From positions 62,001-126,000 of the forward strand of contig NZ_JAFLNF010000001.1 in the NCBI RefSeq assembly GCF_017313085.1: a DNA stretch of 64,000 bases. The letters are read 5' to 3'. Both the position numbers and the translations under genes were made by a program. The notes below the pieces were generated by a model. That model saw only the letters and a program-made list of their open reading frames with translations, made no database searches and was not told where the DNA came from. This document shows, piece after piece, positions 9,624 through 18,133 of the stretch (the stretch's first letter is position 1; the number at the start of each line of letters is the position of its first letter). Source of the stretch: Roseibium limicola (lineage in GTDB: Bacteria; Pseudomonadota; Alphaproteobacteria; Rhizobiales; Stappiaceae).

Positions 9624-10388
9624 ATGACCACTCATTCCAAAATCGCTCTCATCACCGGTGGCAGCCGTGGCCTGGGTCGCAACACTGCCCTGCACCTGGC
9701 CGACAAGGGTGTCGACACGATCATCACCTACAAGTCGTCGAAAGCCGAAGCCGAACAAGTTGTCGCGGAAATCATTGCAAAAGGCGCCAAGTCGGTTGCC
9801 CTTCAACTCGATACCACCGACACCAGCTCGTTCACAGGTTTTGCAGATCAGCTGAAAACGACGCTGAATGAGACCTGGGAACGTGGGCAGATCGACCACC
9901 TCGTCAACAATGCGGGCATCGGCATCAACAAACCTTTCGCCGAAACAACAGAAGAAGACTTCGACCTGATGATGAACATGCACGTGAAGGGCGTGTTCTT
10001 CCTCACCCAGAAGCTTCTTCCGATCATTGCAGATGGCGGGCACATTCTAAATATCTCCTCCGGCCTCGCCCGCTTTTCCCTGCCCGGCTATGCCGCCTAC
10101 GCGACCATGAAAGGCGCCGTTGAAGTGCTCACCCGGTATCTCGCCAAGGAACTGGGCCCACGTCGGATCGCCGTCAATTCCTTTGCGCCTGGCGCCATTG
10201 AGACCGACTTCGGTGGTGGGGCGGTTCGTGACAACGCCGACATCAACAAGGCCGTCGCCTCGATGACAGCCATGGGTCGCGTCGGCCTGCCAGACGATAT
10301 CGGAGGTGCAATTTCCAGCATCCTTGCAGGCGACATGGGCTGGATGACCGGCCAGAGGATCGAAGCCTCCGGCGGCATGAACCTGTAA
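9624..10388 (+). CDS. Short-chain dehydrogenase/reductase (SDR)
   Basis: A 254-residue classical SDR with the cofactor loop TGGSRGLGR near the N-terminus, NNAG in the middle, and the catalytic YATMK (YxxxK) preceded by the serine of ISSG. The C-terminal GQRIEASGGMNL is typical of the fabG-like subgroup. The arginine after the glycine-rich loop and the absence of an acidic residue at the end of strand 2 suggest NADPH, but this is inference. Substrate unknown. It is divergent from an AraC regulator that is the obvious candidate to control it. Confidence 0.93.
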   Translation: MTTHSKIALITGGSRGLGRNTALHLADKGVDTIITYKSSKAEAEQVVAEIIAKGAKSVALQLDTTDTSSFTGFADQLKTTLNETWERGQIDHLVNNAGIGINKPFAETTEEDFDLMMNMHVKGVFFLTQKLLPIIADGGHILNISSGLARFSLPGYAAYATMKGAVEVLTRYLAKELGPRRIAVNSFAPGAIETDFGGGAVRDNADINKAVASMTAMGRVGLPDDIGGAISSILAGDMGWMTGQRIEASGGMNL

Positions 10389-10486
10389 CACCTGCCCCGC
10401 CGGAGCTATGAATCCGGCATTCCCAAGCACGGCGTCCTCCCCTAGTCTTGATAGCAATGACAAGCTGACGGGAGAACGCCGAAACC

Positions 10487-12346
10487 ATGACCAGATACTC
10501 CAGGCCGTTTACGGCGTTAATCTTCTCCGCCCTGCTTTCCTCAGCACTGGTCGGGCTCAGTACTGCAGCTGCCTCTGCTCAACAGGCTGCAGATGCGGTA
10601 GCACCCGAAGCGGCTTCTCAGACGACCAAGGCTTTTTCCAGCCTGTCTCCCGCCGCTCAAGATGCGTTGGAGAGCAAGGCACAAGGCCTCTCCACATCGG
10701 CGAAAGACTGGATGATCTCGGCTGCCAATCCGCTTGCAGTCGAAGCTGGAGCCAACATTCTGCGCCAAGGTGGCTCTGCCGCCGATGCCATGATCGCGGT
10801 CCAAACCGTTCTCGGGCTGGTTGAGCCACAATCCTCCGGTCTCGGAGGCGGTGCGTTTCTCGTCTGGTACGATGCCGCAAGCAACAGCCTCACCACGCTC
10901 GATGGCCGCGAAACCGCTCCGCAGGCAGCGACTCCGCAGTTGTTTCAGGATGAGAACGGCGAGCCGCTCAAGTTCTTCGATGCGGTCGTCAGTGGTCGTT
11001 CTGTCGGAACGCCCGGCACGCCGGCGCTGATGCAGACTGCCCACCAGAAATGGGGCAAACTGGAATGGAACCTTCTCTTCACGGATGCCATCCAACTTGC
11101 GACAGAAGGCTTTACAGTGTCACCCCGCCTGGCAGAACTCGTCGCCTCGGACACTGAGCGACTTTCTCGTTTTGAAGCGACCAGCGCCTACTTCCTGCCA
11201 GGCGGCACAGCCATCACCGCAGGCGACACCCTGAAAAACCCGGCCTATGCCGCCACGTTGACTGCCATCGCCACCCAGGGAGCCGATGCCTTCTACCGGG
11301 GCGAGATTGCTTCCGACATCGTCTCGACCATCACCGGGGCAGAGGACAATCCAGGTGTGCTGAGCGCGACGGATCTGGTTCTGTATCAGGTCAAGGAACG
11401 TCCTGCAGTCTGCGCCAATTTCAAAGACACTGACGTCTGTGGTATGGGCCCGCCCTCCTCCGGGGCTTTGACCGTCGGGCAGATCGTCGGAATGATCGGC
11501 CCGCGCCTCAGCTCGGATCTGGGCCCGCAGGATCCTGAAAGCTGGCGACTGATCGGCGATGCGTCGCGTCTGGCGTTTGCCGATCGCGGCCGCTACATGG
11601 CCGACAGTGACTTTGTACCGATGCCGACAAAAGGCCTTGTTGATGCCGACTATCTGAAGTCACGCGCAGAGCAACTTGATACAAACACAGCGCTGGAAAG
11701 CGTCGGCCCCGGCACACCGCCTTGGGATCACGCCATGCTGCTGGCCGACGATGAAGCCTTGGAGTTTCCCTCCACATCTCATATTTCGATCGTCGATCAG
11801 GCGGGCAATGCGCTCTCCATGACCACCACCATCGAAAACGGATTCGGCTCGCGGCTTTTCGTCCGCGGCTTCCTGCTCAACAACGAGCTAACGGACTTCT
11901 CCTTTCGCTCCCACACGAACGGCGTGCCAATCGCCAACCGGGTGGAGCCGGGCAAACGCCCGCGCTCGTCGATGGCACCGACAATCGTGATGAAGGACGG
12001 AAAGCCGGTTCTGGTGATCGGCAGCCCTGGCGGCAGCCGCATTATCGGCTATGTCGCCAACAGCGTGATCGCCTGGCTCTCCTGGGGGGCCGGAACCGCG
12101 TCGGACCTCAACCTGCAAGAAGTCGTCTCACTTCCTCATCTGATTAACCGCTTCGGTTCATATGACCTGGAATCTGGCACTTCGGCTGAAACTCTCGCCG
12201 CACCGCTTGAAGCCATGGGCTACGAGGTCAACATTCGCGACCTGAACTCCGGCCTCCACGCCATTGCGATCAATGCCGATGGCTCCCTCGAAGGAGCCGC
12301 CGACCCGAGACGCGAGGGCATTGCTTTGGGTGGCATCTCGAATTGA
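10487..12346 (+). CDS. ggt: Gamma-glutamyltransferase, periplasmic
   Basis: A 619-residue proenzyme that cleaves the gamma-glutamyl bond of glutathione and related compounds. A signal peptide (about 1-32, ending ASAQQ) sends it to the periplasm. The large-subunit motifs GGSAADAMIAVQTVLGLVEP and SSGLGGGAFLVW are present. Autoprocessing should occur before T430 in PSTSHISIVDQAG, giving a small subunit with SSMAPTIV and GSPGGSRII, the gamma-glutamate binding loop. The length agrees with the family. It is read alone, 98 bp after the SDR gene, with no clear terminator between. The ATG has GGAG twelve bases upstream. A role in glutathione salvage is inferred from the family. Confidence 0.94.
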   Translation: MTRYSRPFTALIFSALLSSALVGLSTAAASAQQAADAVAPEAASQTTKAFSSLSPAAQDALESKAQGLSTSAKDWMISAANPLAVEAGANILRQGGSAADAMIAVQTVLGLVEPQSSGLGGGAFLVWYDAASNSLTTLDGRETAPQAATPQLFQDENGEPLKFFDAVVSGRSVGTPGTPALMQTAHQKWGKLEWNLLFTDAIQLATEGFTVSPRLAELVASDTERLSRFEATSAYFLPGGTAITAGDTLKNPAYAATLTAIATQGADAFYRGEIASDIVSTITGAEDNPGVLSATDLVLYQVKERPAVCANFKDTDVCGMGPPSSGALTVGQIVGMIGPRLSSDLGPQDPESWRLIGDASRLAFADRGRYMADSDFVPMPTKGLVDADYLKSRAEQLDTNTALESVGPGTPPWDHAMLLADDEALEFPSTSHISIVDQAGNALSMTTTIENGFGSRLFVRGFLLNNELTDFSFRSHTNGVPIANRVEPGKRPRSSMAPTIVMKDGKPVLVIGSPGGSRIIGYVANSVIAWLSWGAGTASDLNLQEVVSLPHLINRFGSYDLESGTSAETLAAPLEAMGYEVNIRDLNSGLHAIAINADGSLEGAADPRREGIALGGISN

Positions 12347-12527
12347 AGCCTCAGCTCGCCTGCCCTGCAAAGACAGTTCCATGGCAGGCGAGACTGAAAA
12401 TTTCAAAAACACGGTTGCACGAGACATAAACCTGTCTTACACAGACTTGCATCAACCGATGAGTCACTTTCGCCCGCCATCCTGAGCAGGTTTTAGAGTG
12501 ATAGCAGACCAAGGCCCGAGACACCTG

Positions 12528-12629
12528 ATGATCGCGACCCGCGACATGACCGGCTTCTCCAGCGACGTGCAGACCCTGCGCGGCGGCCTTCTCCTGATTG
12601 GTGACCTCCTTCTACTTAGATGCCCCTGA
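12528..12629 (+). CDS. Leucine-rich leader peptide upstream of leuA (attenuator candidate)
   Basis: A 33-codon reading frame 148 bp before leuA, starting ATG ATC GCG and ending TGA. Its last half reads GGLLLIGDLLLLRCP, seven leucines in ten residues with an isoleucine among them, using CTT, CTC, CTG and CTA codons. A second in-frame ATG at 12546 would give 27 residues. Such peptides let ribosome stalling on scarce Leu-tRNA control the biosynthetic gene behind them, as in enteric leu and several alphaproteobacterial amino acid operons. Downstream, a hairpin can form at 12710-12749 just before the leuA ribosome site, though I see no T-run of a classic terminator. The peptide is seen in the sequence; the regulatory role is inferred. 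Confidence 0.68.
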   Translation: MIATRDMTGFSSDVQTLRGGLLLIGDLLLLRCP

Positions 12630-12709
12630 GCGTCGGCTGATCCGTGTATTGCGGGACGGACACTTGGGGGATGAAGCGCATTTATCAGATCAAAGACATA
12701 TGATCGCGC

Positions 12710-12749
12710 GCCGTGCCCGAGAGCAGAGCTGAACAAGCCTCTCGCCGGC
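12710..12749 (+). promoter_or_regulatory. Hairpin between leader peptide and leuA
   Basis: CGAGAG (12718-12723) pairs with CTCTCG (12739-12744), extended by GCCG and CGGC outside a small internal loop. It lies 13 bases before the AAGGAAGGA ribosome site of leuA. It could be part of the leucine attenuator, or act on translation, since no poly-T follows. Confidence 0.4.
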
Positions 12750-12777
12750 AGCGGATCTTCAAGGAAGGACCAGACCG

Positions 12778-14343
12778 ATGACCGACAACCAACAGACCCC
12801 TGCAAAAGACCCGATCCGCATTTTCGACACGACCTTGCGTGACGGGGAGCAATCGCCTGGGGCTTCCATGACTCTGGAAGAAAAGTTGCAGATCGCCGAT
12901 ATTCTGGACAGCATGGGCGTTGACATTATCGAAGCCGGTTTTCCGATTGCGTCCAACGGCGACTTTGAAGCCGTTTCCGAGATTTCCAAGCAGTCAAAGA
13001 ACTCAGTCATCGCCGGATTGGCACGCGCCATTCATGCTGACATCGACCGTTGTGGCGAAGCCGTGAAGCACGCTGAACAAGGCCGCATCCACACATTCGT
13101 CTCCACTTCGCCAATCCATCTGAAATTCCAGATGAACAAGACGGAGGAGCAGGTTCTCGACATCATCACTGATACGGTGGCACGCGCACGCAACCTGATC
13201 GATGATGTGGAGTGGTCCGCAATGGACGCCACCCGCACCCCACTTGATTACCTGTGCCGCTGCGTGGAAGCAGCCATCAAGTGCGGCGCGACCACCATCA
13301 ATCTGCCCGATACGGTCGGCTACACCACACCAGATGAGTATCGCCAGATGTTCGCCGATGTCATCGCGCGTGTTCCGAACTCCGACAAGGCTATCTTCTC
13401 CGTCCATTGTCATGATGACTTGGGCTTGGCTGTTGCCAACTCCCTGGCCGGTGTTGCCGGTGGTGCGCGCCAGGTGGAATGCACGATCAACGGTTTGGGC
13501 GAGCGCGCCGGCAATGCAGCGCTGGAAGAAATCGTCATGGCGATCCGCACCCGCTCCGATGCCCTGCCCTATGACTGCAAGGTCGACCCAAAGTTCCTGA
13601 CCCGCGCCTCGAAGCTGGTCGCTGGCGCCTCCGGTTTCACGGTGCAGTACAACAAAGCCATCGTTGGCAAGAACGCCTTCGCCCACGAGAGCGGCATCCA
13701 CCAGGACGGCATGTTGAAGAATGCCGAAACCTACGAAATCATGCGTCCGGAAGATGTTGGTGTGAAAGCCACCTCCCTGGTCATGGGCAAGCACTCCGGC
13801 CGCCACGCCTTCAAGGACAAACTGAAGGAGCTGGGCTTCGAGTTGGGCGACAATGCGCTGCAGGATGCGTTCCGTCGTTTCAAGGACCTCGCCGACCGCA
13901 AGAAGCACGTCTACGACGAAGACATCGAAGCTTTGGTTGAAAACGAGATTGCAACCGCAAGCGAGAGCACCAAGGTGCTGTCCTTGACCGTTATTGCCGG
14001 CACCGGTGGGCCGCAAAAGGCCATCCTGACAATGGACGTCAACGGCACGCACCACACACGCGAAGCCACCGGCGACGGTCCAGTCGATGCGACCTTCAAT
14101 GCCATCAAGGCGATCGTGCCTCATGACGCCACGCTGCAGCTGTACCAGGTGCATGCCGTGACCGAAGGCACTGATGCCCAGGCCGAAGTGTCTGTTCGTC
14201 TCGAAGCCAATGGCCGTATCGCCACCGGCAAGGGGGCCGATACCGACACACTCGTCGCATCGGCTCGCGCCTATGTTTCTGCCATGAACAAGCTGGCAGT
14301 ACGCCAGTCGGCCGATAATCCGGGTGCCCTGAAGGCCAGCTAA
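12778..14343 (+). CDS. leuA: 2-isopropylmalate synthase
   Basis: This enzyme condenses 2-oxoisovalerate with acetyl-CoA, the first committed step of leucine synthesis. The 521-residue protein has the DRE-TIM metallolyase barrel: [17 protein letters not shown] at the N-terminus, the metal-binding SVHCHDD, and [14 protein letters not shown]. The HESGIHQDG linker and a C-terminal regulatory domain of about 130 residues follow, which normally binds leucine for feedback inhibition. The ATG is preceded by AAGGAAGGA. A leucine-rich leader peptide 148 bp upstream suggests transcriptional or translational control by leucine supply. A strong terminator follows 36 bp after the stop, so the gene is monocistronic. 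Confidence 0.96.
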   Translation: MTDNQQTPAKDPIRIFDTTLRDGEQSPGASMTLEEKLQIADILDSMGVDIIEAGFPIASNGDFEAVSEISKQSKNSVIAGLARAIHADIDRCGEAVKHAEQGRIHTFVSTSPIHLKFQMNKTEEQVLDIITDTVARARNLIDDVEWSAMDATRTPLDYLCRCVEAAIKCGATTINLPDTVGYTTPDEYRQMFADVIARVPNSDKAIFSVHCHDDLGLAVANSLAGVAGGARQVECTINGLGERAGNAALEEIVMAIRTRSDALPYDCKVDPKFLTRASKLVAGASGFTVQYNKAIVGKNAFAHESGIHQDGMLKNAETYEIMRPEDVGVKATSLVMGKHSGRHAFKDKLKELGFELGDNALQDAFRRFKDLADRKKHVYDEDIEALVENEIATASESTKVLSLTVIAGTGGPQKAILTMDVNGTHHTREATGDGPVDATFNAIKAIVPHDATLQLYQVHAVTEGTDAQAEVSVRLEANGRIATGKGADTDTLVASARAYVSAMNKLAVRQSADNPGALKAS

Positions 14344-14378
14344 TCTGGACCACCTATTAAGCCCGACAAGATATGACA

Positions 14379-14412
14379 AAGGCCGCGCTTCAGAGTGCGG
14401 CCTTCTTTGTTT
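14379..14412 (+). terminator. Rho-independent terminator of leuA
   Basis: AAGGCCGC and GCGGCCTT form a perfect 8-bp stem around GCTTCAGAGT, followed by CTTTGTTT. Confidence 0.88.
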
Positions 14413-14557
14413 GCGTGGCTATTTCACCACTCCCCGAAATAAAGGCTTCCGACTTGATCGGTCCGCGTGTTCAGATCGCACAATCTTGGATCACAGCCCG
14501 CAGGATTGTCTTTGCGGATAAGGTTGGCTGCCGAATTGCAAAGGACTTCGCGCTATC

Positions 14558-14944
14558 ATGACAGCTCGACACTATCTTCGCCTTGCCTTCTGCGCATCAA
14601 CGCTCGGCCTTTCGGGCGTTCCGGCGCTTGCGCAATCCTGCGAAAACCCGATCACGACACGCGATATGATCGAATGCGCGCAATTGCAACTCAATCTGGT
14701 GGATGGCGATCTCAACCGCGTTTATCAGGGCCTGAAGGCATCAACTGATAAAACCGGGCAGCTCAAGCTGCGCGATGCACAACGCGGCTGGATTGCCTAC
14801 CGGGACGCAGAGTGCATCCGACGCGCCGATATGGCGCGAGGCGGCACCGTTGCTCCTGTTCTTCACACTGAATGTCTTGTCTCTCTGACAGCAACACGTG
14901 TGATGGAGCTCAGCACGAACCCGCTGACAGGCGAAGCGAATTGA
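14558..14944 (+). CDS. LprI/DUF1311-family secreted protein
   Basis: A 128-residue protein with a signal peptide (hydrophobic LAFCASTLGLSGVPALAQS, cleavage likely after LAQ or ALA). Its mature part is of the lysozyme inhibitor LprI type (DUF1311): SCENPITTRDMIECAQ, LNRVYQ, LRDAQRGWIAYRDAEC and a C-terminal ECLVSLTATRVMEL. Four cysteines in conserved positions suggest two disulfides in the periplasm. The family name comes from one mycobacterial lysozyme inhibitor; the role here is not established. The gene stands alone after leuA, with AAGGA upstream of the ATG. Confidence 0.82.
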   Translation: MTARHYLRLAFCASTLGLSGVPALAQSCENPITTRDMIECAQLQLNLVDGDLNRVYQGLKASTDKTGQLKLRDAQRGWIAYRDAECIRRADMARGGTVAPVLHTECLVSLTATRVMELSTNPLTGEAN

Positions 14945-15049
14945 ACAGCTGTGCAAGGTGACAACAAAAAATGTCGAGGCATTCAAGCCACGGCACTCGC
15001 ATTGCCAAAAATTGGCGCTTAATGCGCAATTGAGAGAAACTCGCCCCTA

Positions 15050-15646
15050 TCAGGCGCTTGCCACCAGCGTCTGCATCGACGGGCTCAGCCGCTGGAATAC
15101 ATCGCAAGGCATATCGAAGATCCGCCGACTTTCGCGATAAGAAAACCCGAGCGACTGAGCCAGAATCCGGCCCTCCCGATCATCGGTGCGCACACAATCC
15201 ACCAGATGCGAAAAATAGGTTGTCTCGAAAAACCATTCGATCAACTCAGCCGACACCTTCCCCAACAACTCCGGATGGAGCTCCTGGACGTCAGGGTCGA
15301 TGCAGTAATGCAGGGCAATTTCAGAGGTTTCTTCCAGAGCGGTGAAGCCAGCCCATCCAGCGAAGCTCTGGTCATCCAGCGCAAGCTTGAAGGGTGAAAA
15401 GCCATGCCGGTCCTGATCAATCAGAGCCTTCTCAAGCCATTCAGAGGTTCGCTCTTGTGACCACCCCTTACCGCTTCGCGACAGGAACCGGTTGGCATCA
15501 GACTTGGCGTGGAGTGTGCTCAATAGCGACAGATCCGAAGTTGAAAATGGCTCCAGTGAAAAGCCCTTTCCCCTTACAATTAGATCTTGCACAACAATCT
15601 CCCATTTCTCTGTCACCACGGCAGCGCCTGAAGGCGCGTGGTTCAT
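15050..15646 (-). CDS. GNAT-family acetyltransferase (RimJ/RimL-like)
   Basis: About 198 residues from the ATG at 15646. The pattern is that of RimJ/RimL-type acetyltransferases (SLEPFSTSDLSLLSTL, then GWAGFTALEETSEIALHYCI, then RILAQSLGFSYRESRR at the end). The acetyl-CoA loop is poorly conserved, so activity is not assured. The start is uncertain: an in-frame GTG at 15676 would add ten residues, and neither site has a good Shine-Dalgarno. No neighbour points to a substrate. Confidence 0.68.
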   Translation of the reverse strand: MNHAPSGAAVVTEKWEIVVQDLIVRGKGFSLEPFSTSDLSLLSTLHAKSDANRFLSRSGKGWSQERTSEWLEKALIDQDRHGFSPFKLALDDQSFAGWAGFTALEETSEIALHYCIDPDVQELHPELLGKVSAELIEWFFETTYFSHLVDCVRTDDREGRILAQSLGFSYRESRRIFDMPCDVFQRLSPSMQTLVASA

Positions 15647-15676
15647 AAAGTCCACATGCGACTCGTTATCAAGCAC

Positions 15677-16196
15677 AAACTACCCCAACGGAAGAATTAG
15701 ATCCTTGAGATAGCTCATGCGAGCCAACCAACCTGCAACTGAACTTTCACCAATTGCCACGTGATGAGTTCACCCCGTGCGGGTCATGAACGTTTTTCAA
15801 CTTCTCTGGCGAGACTTTCCGCTCACTGCCTGATGATCCTTTTTCTGGACTCTTCCAAAGCAGGCTGAAGAGGAGAAGAGCCTAAGCTTGTACTAGGACG
15901 CCAATTCAGTTTGAATAAGGCGTTCTCTCCCTCTGTGTAGGTATCGAATTCACTAATCCTAGATTGTGCCCGAACCATGGCAAGTATGCCACATTTAGCC
16001 GACCGTCATCAAAAATTCTTATACGTTTTCTTGGATTTAGACAAATGTTCCACAGTGCGGCGCACAAAATCTGGACGTCATTTTCGCTCTCCCAATACAA
16101 GGAAAACTCCCGCATTGATTGTAATAACGATGGTCGGGAGCAATGGTCCTCTGGCGCATCATCGGACAGATCTGATCACGTCAAAGCTACGAAAAA
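15677..16196. other. 520-bp gap with relatively AT-rich sequence, no convincing gene
   Basis: This interval between the acetyltransferase and miaA is more AT-rich than its surroundings. A 69-codon frame on the minus strand (15906-16115, MREFSLYWESENDVQ...) exists, but it lacks a ribosome site, is rich in AGA, AGG, ATA and CTA codons that are scarce in the neighbours, and resembles nothing I know. It may be the remnant of a transferred segment or simply non-coding. Confidence 0.5.
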
Positions 16197-17123
16197 CTAC
16201 TGATTTGACGCCGTTTCCAAGGCTACGGTATCCGTCGGATCAACCCGCGGCCACTTCGGCATCTGATTGCGAAACCAGGTTTCCTGGCGCTTGGCATAGC
16301 GCCGCGTGGCCACTGTCAGATGGTGAAGAGCCTGCTCCCGGTCCGTTGTGCCCCGCAACAAATCGGCGATCTCTCTCACTCCGATGGCGCGCATCGCAGG
16401 CAGACTTTTCGGCAGGCTCATCTCCAAGAGAGCACGCACTTCCGCCTCGCCTGTCTCCGAAAGCATCAGGCTTGCTCGTTGAGCGATTCGCGCGTGAAGC
16501 CATGGACGCGGCGGTCCAAGCACAAAGCTACGACAATCCACCAACCGCAGAAGTGCCGAGCTCTGGGCATCCCGTTGCCACTCAGCCAAGGGCCTTCCTG
16601 TTGCTTCCGCCACTTCCAGCGCACGCGTCAACCGTTGCAGATCAATCAGATTTTCAGCAGCCAGCGGATCCTTCGACACCAGCCGTTCACGCACTCCGTC
16701 GACACCTTTTACATCAGCCAGCAGCCGACATGCAGCGCGAATCTCATCGGGAATTTCCGGAATGATTGCCAGACCTTCCGTCAGTGCCTTGAAGTAGAGC
16801 CCGGTTCCGCCAACGATCACCGGCAGCTTGCCCTCCTGCTCGATTCTATTGATTTCCGCGCCAACCAGATCCAGCCACGCTCCGGTGGAGAACTGCCGTG
16901 CAGCCGAGATAACCCCGTAGAGACGGTGCGGGACCCGCGATTCCTCCTCGCGGCTCGGGCGGGCACTGACGAGGCGCAGTTCCTTATACAGCTGCATGGA
17001 GTCCGCGTTGACGATCACCCCATTTTGCCGTTCAGCCAACTTGAGCGCCAAAGCCGACTTGCCGCTGGCGGTCGGCCCGGCTATCAGAACGGCACGAGGT
17101 GTTTTCGCCGCCCCTTCCTGCAT
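16197..17123 (-). CDS. miaA: tRNA dimethylallyltransferase
   Basis: MiaA transfers a dimethylallyl group to adenosine 37 of tRNAs that read codons beginning with U. The 308-residue product has the P-loop GPTASGKS (16-23), VNADSMQLY that contacts the target base and diphosphate, IVGGTGLYFKAL, and a C-terminal KRQETWFRNQ typical of the family. The start is ambiguous: the ATG at 17123 gives the family length, while an ATG at 17144 would overlap the start codon of the divergent serB gene (ATG at 17143). No strong ribosome site precedes either. In both cases the promoters must lie inside the opposite gene. Confidence 0.95.
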   Translation of the reverse strand: MQEGAAKTPRAVLIAGPTASGKSALALKLAERQNGVIVNADSMQLYKELRLVSARPSREEESRVPHRLYGVISAARQFSTGAWLDLVGAEINRIEQEGKLPVIVGGTGLYFKALTEGLAIIPEIPDEIRAACRLLADVKGVDGVRERLVSKDPLAAENLIDLQRLTRALEVAEATGRPLAEWQRDAQSSALLRLVDCRSFVLGPPRPWLHARIAQRASLMLSETGEAEVRALLEMSLPKSLPAMRAIGVREIADLLRGTTDREQALHHLTVATRRYAKRQETWFRNQMPKWPRVDPTDTVALETASNQ

Positions 17124-17142
17124 GTCTTTCAAGGTCCCGCAC

Positions 17143-18033
17143 ATGTCCCTTGTTGCCACTTTCGTTTCCAATCCGATGACCCCGGCTGTCACGGGTGCCT
17201 TTCTGGAAGAAATCCAGGTCTTGTTGCCCGGCTCCGGCGATCCGCGCATCTTGAACTCCGGAATTGCCGCTGAATTTGCCTGCATCGCAGGCGATCAGGC
17301 AGCCCTAACGGAACAGCTGAAGGCCGCCCTCTCTGAGCGGCCAATTGACGTCTTTGTGCAGAAAGCCGAAGGCCGACGCAAGCTGTTGCTCATTGCGGAC
17401 ATGGATTCCACCATGATCCGTCAGGAATGCATTGACGAACTGGCAGCCGAGCTCGGGCTGAAAGACCAGATCTCCGAAATCACCGAAAGAGCCATGCGCG
17501 GTGAGATGGAATTCGACCCGGCTTTGCGGGAACGCGTCGGCCTGTTGGCCGGCTTGCCGGTCTCCTCTATTGGCAAGGTTCTGAGCGAACGTATCCAGCT
17601 GATGCCCGGCGGCCGTACTCTTGTCCAGACGATGAAGGCAAATGGCGCCTATTGCGCGCTCGTCTCAGGCGGCTTTACGCATTTCACCTCGGCAATCGCC
17701 ACTCTTCTCGGTTTTGACGAGAACCAGGCCAATCTGCTTCTGGAGCGCGATGGAAAACTCAGCGGCAAGGTCCAGGAACCGATACTGGGTCGAGACGCCA
17801 AGCGTCAACGACTGGAGGAGTTGGTCAGCGAAAAGGGACTGGCGTTCTCTGATGCACTTGCAGTCGGTGACGGCGCCAATGATCTGGCGATGATCGAGCG
17901 CGCGGGCCTGGGGGTTGCCTACCGTGCAAAACCAGCAGTTGCCGCGGCAGCTGACTTGAGCGTCAAGCACGGAGATTTGACCGCTCTCCTCTACATGCAA
18001 GGCTATGCGCTCAGCGACTTCAACCTTGGCTAA
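17143..18033 (+). CDS. serB: Phosphoserine phosphatase
   Basis: The last step of serine synthesis, hydrolysing O-phosphoserine. The 296-residue HAD-family protein has motif I as ADMDST (nucleophile D86, D88), the serine motif LVSGGFTHFTS, and motif III/IV GDGANDLAM (242-250). The first 75 residues are the divergent ACT-like extension seen in alphaproteobacterial SerB. The ATG is preceded by AAGG at a good distance. Divergent from miaA, with the two coding starts at most 19 bp apart. A strong terminator follows. Confidence 0.95.
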   Translation: MSLVATFVSNPMTPAVTGAFLEEIQVLLPGSGDPRILNSGIAAEFACIAGDQAALTEQLKAALSERPIDVFVQKAEGRRKLLLIADMDSTMIRQECIDELAAELGLKDQISEITERAMRGEMEFDPALRERVGLLAGLPVSSIGKVLSERIQLMPGGRTLVQTMKANGAYCALVSGGFTHFTSAIATLLGFDENQANLLLERDGKLSGKVQEPILGRDAKRQRLEELVSEKGLAFSDALAVGDGANDLAMIERAGLGVAYRAKPAVAAAADLSVKHGDLTALLYMQGYALSDFNLG

Positions 18034-18074
18034 TCGCCAGCAGGACCATTCAACGTCCAACAGTCCATACAGAA

Positions 18075-18106
18075 ACAGCCGCCCCGAAAGGAGCGGCTGT
18101 TTTGTC
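18075..18106 (+). terminator. Rho-independent terminator of serB
   Basis: ACAGCCGC and GCGGCTGT pair perfectly around CCCGAAAGGA, followed by TTTGTCTT. Confidence 0.88.
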
Positions 18107-18133
18107 TTCAACGACGGAGAAAGCCAGCAGGCT

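Noticed and set aside
13003..14379. 458-codon open frame on minus, across leuA
   Set aside because: Antisense of a well-conserved enzyme, with shadow-type composition.
15906..16115. 69-residue hypothetical protein on minus
   Set aside because: No ribosome site, rare codons, no recognised family; left as part of the gap.
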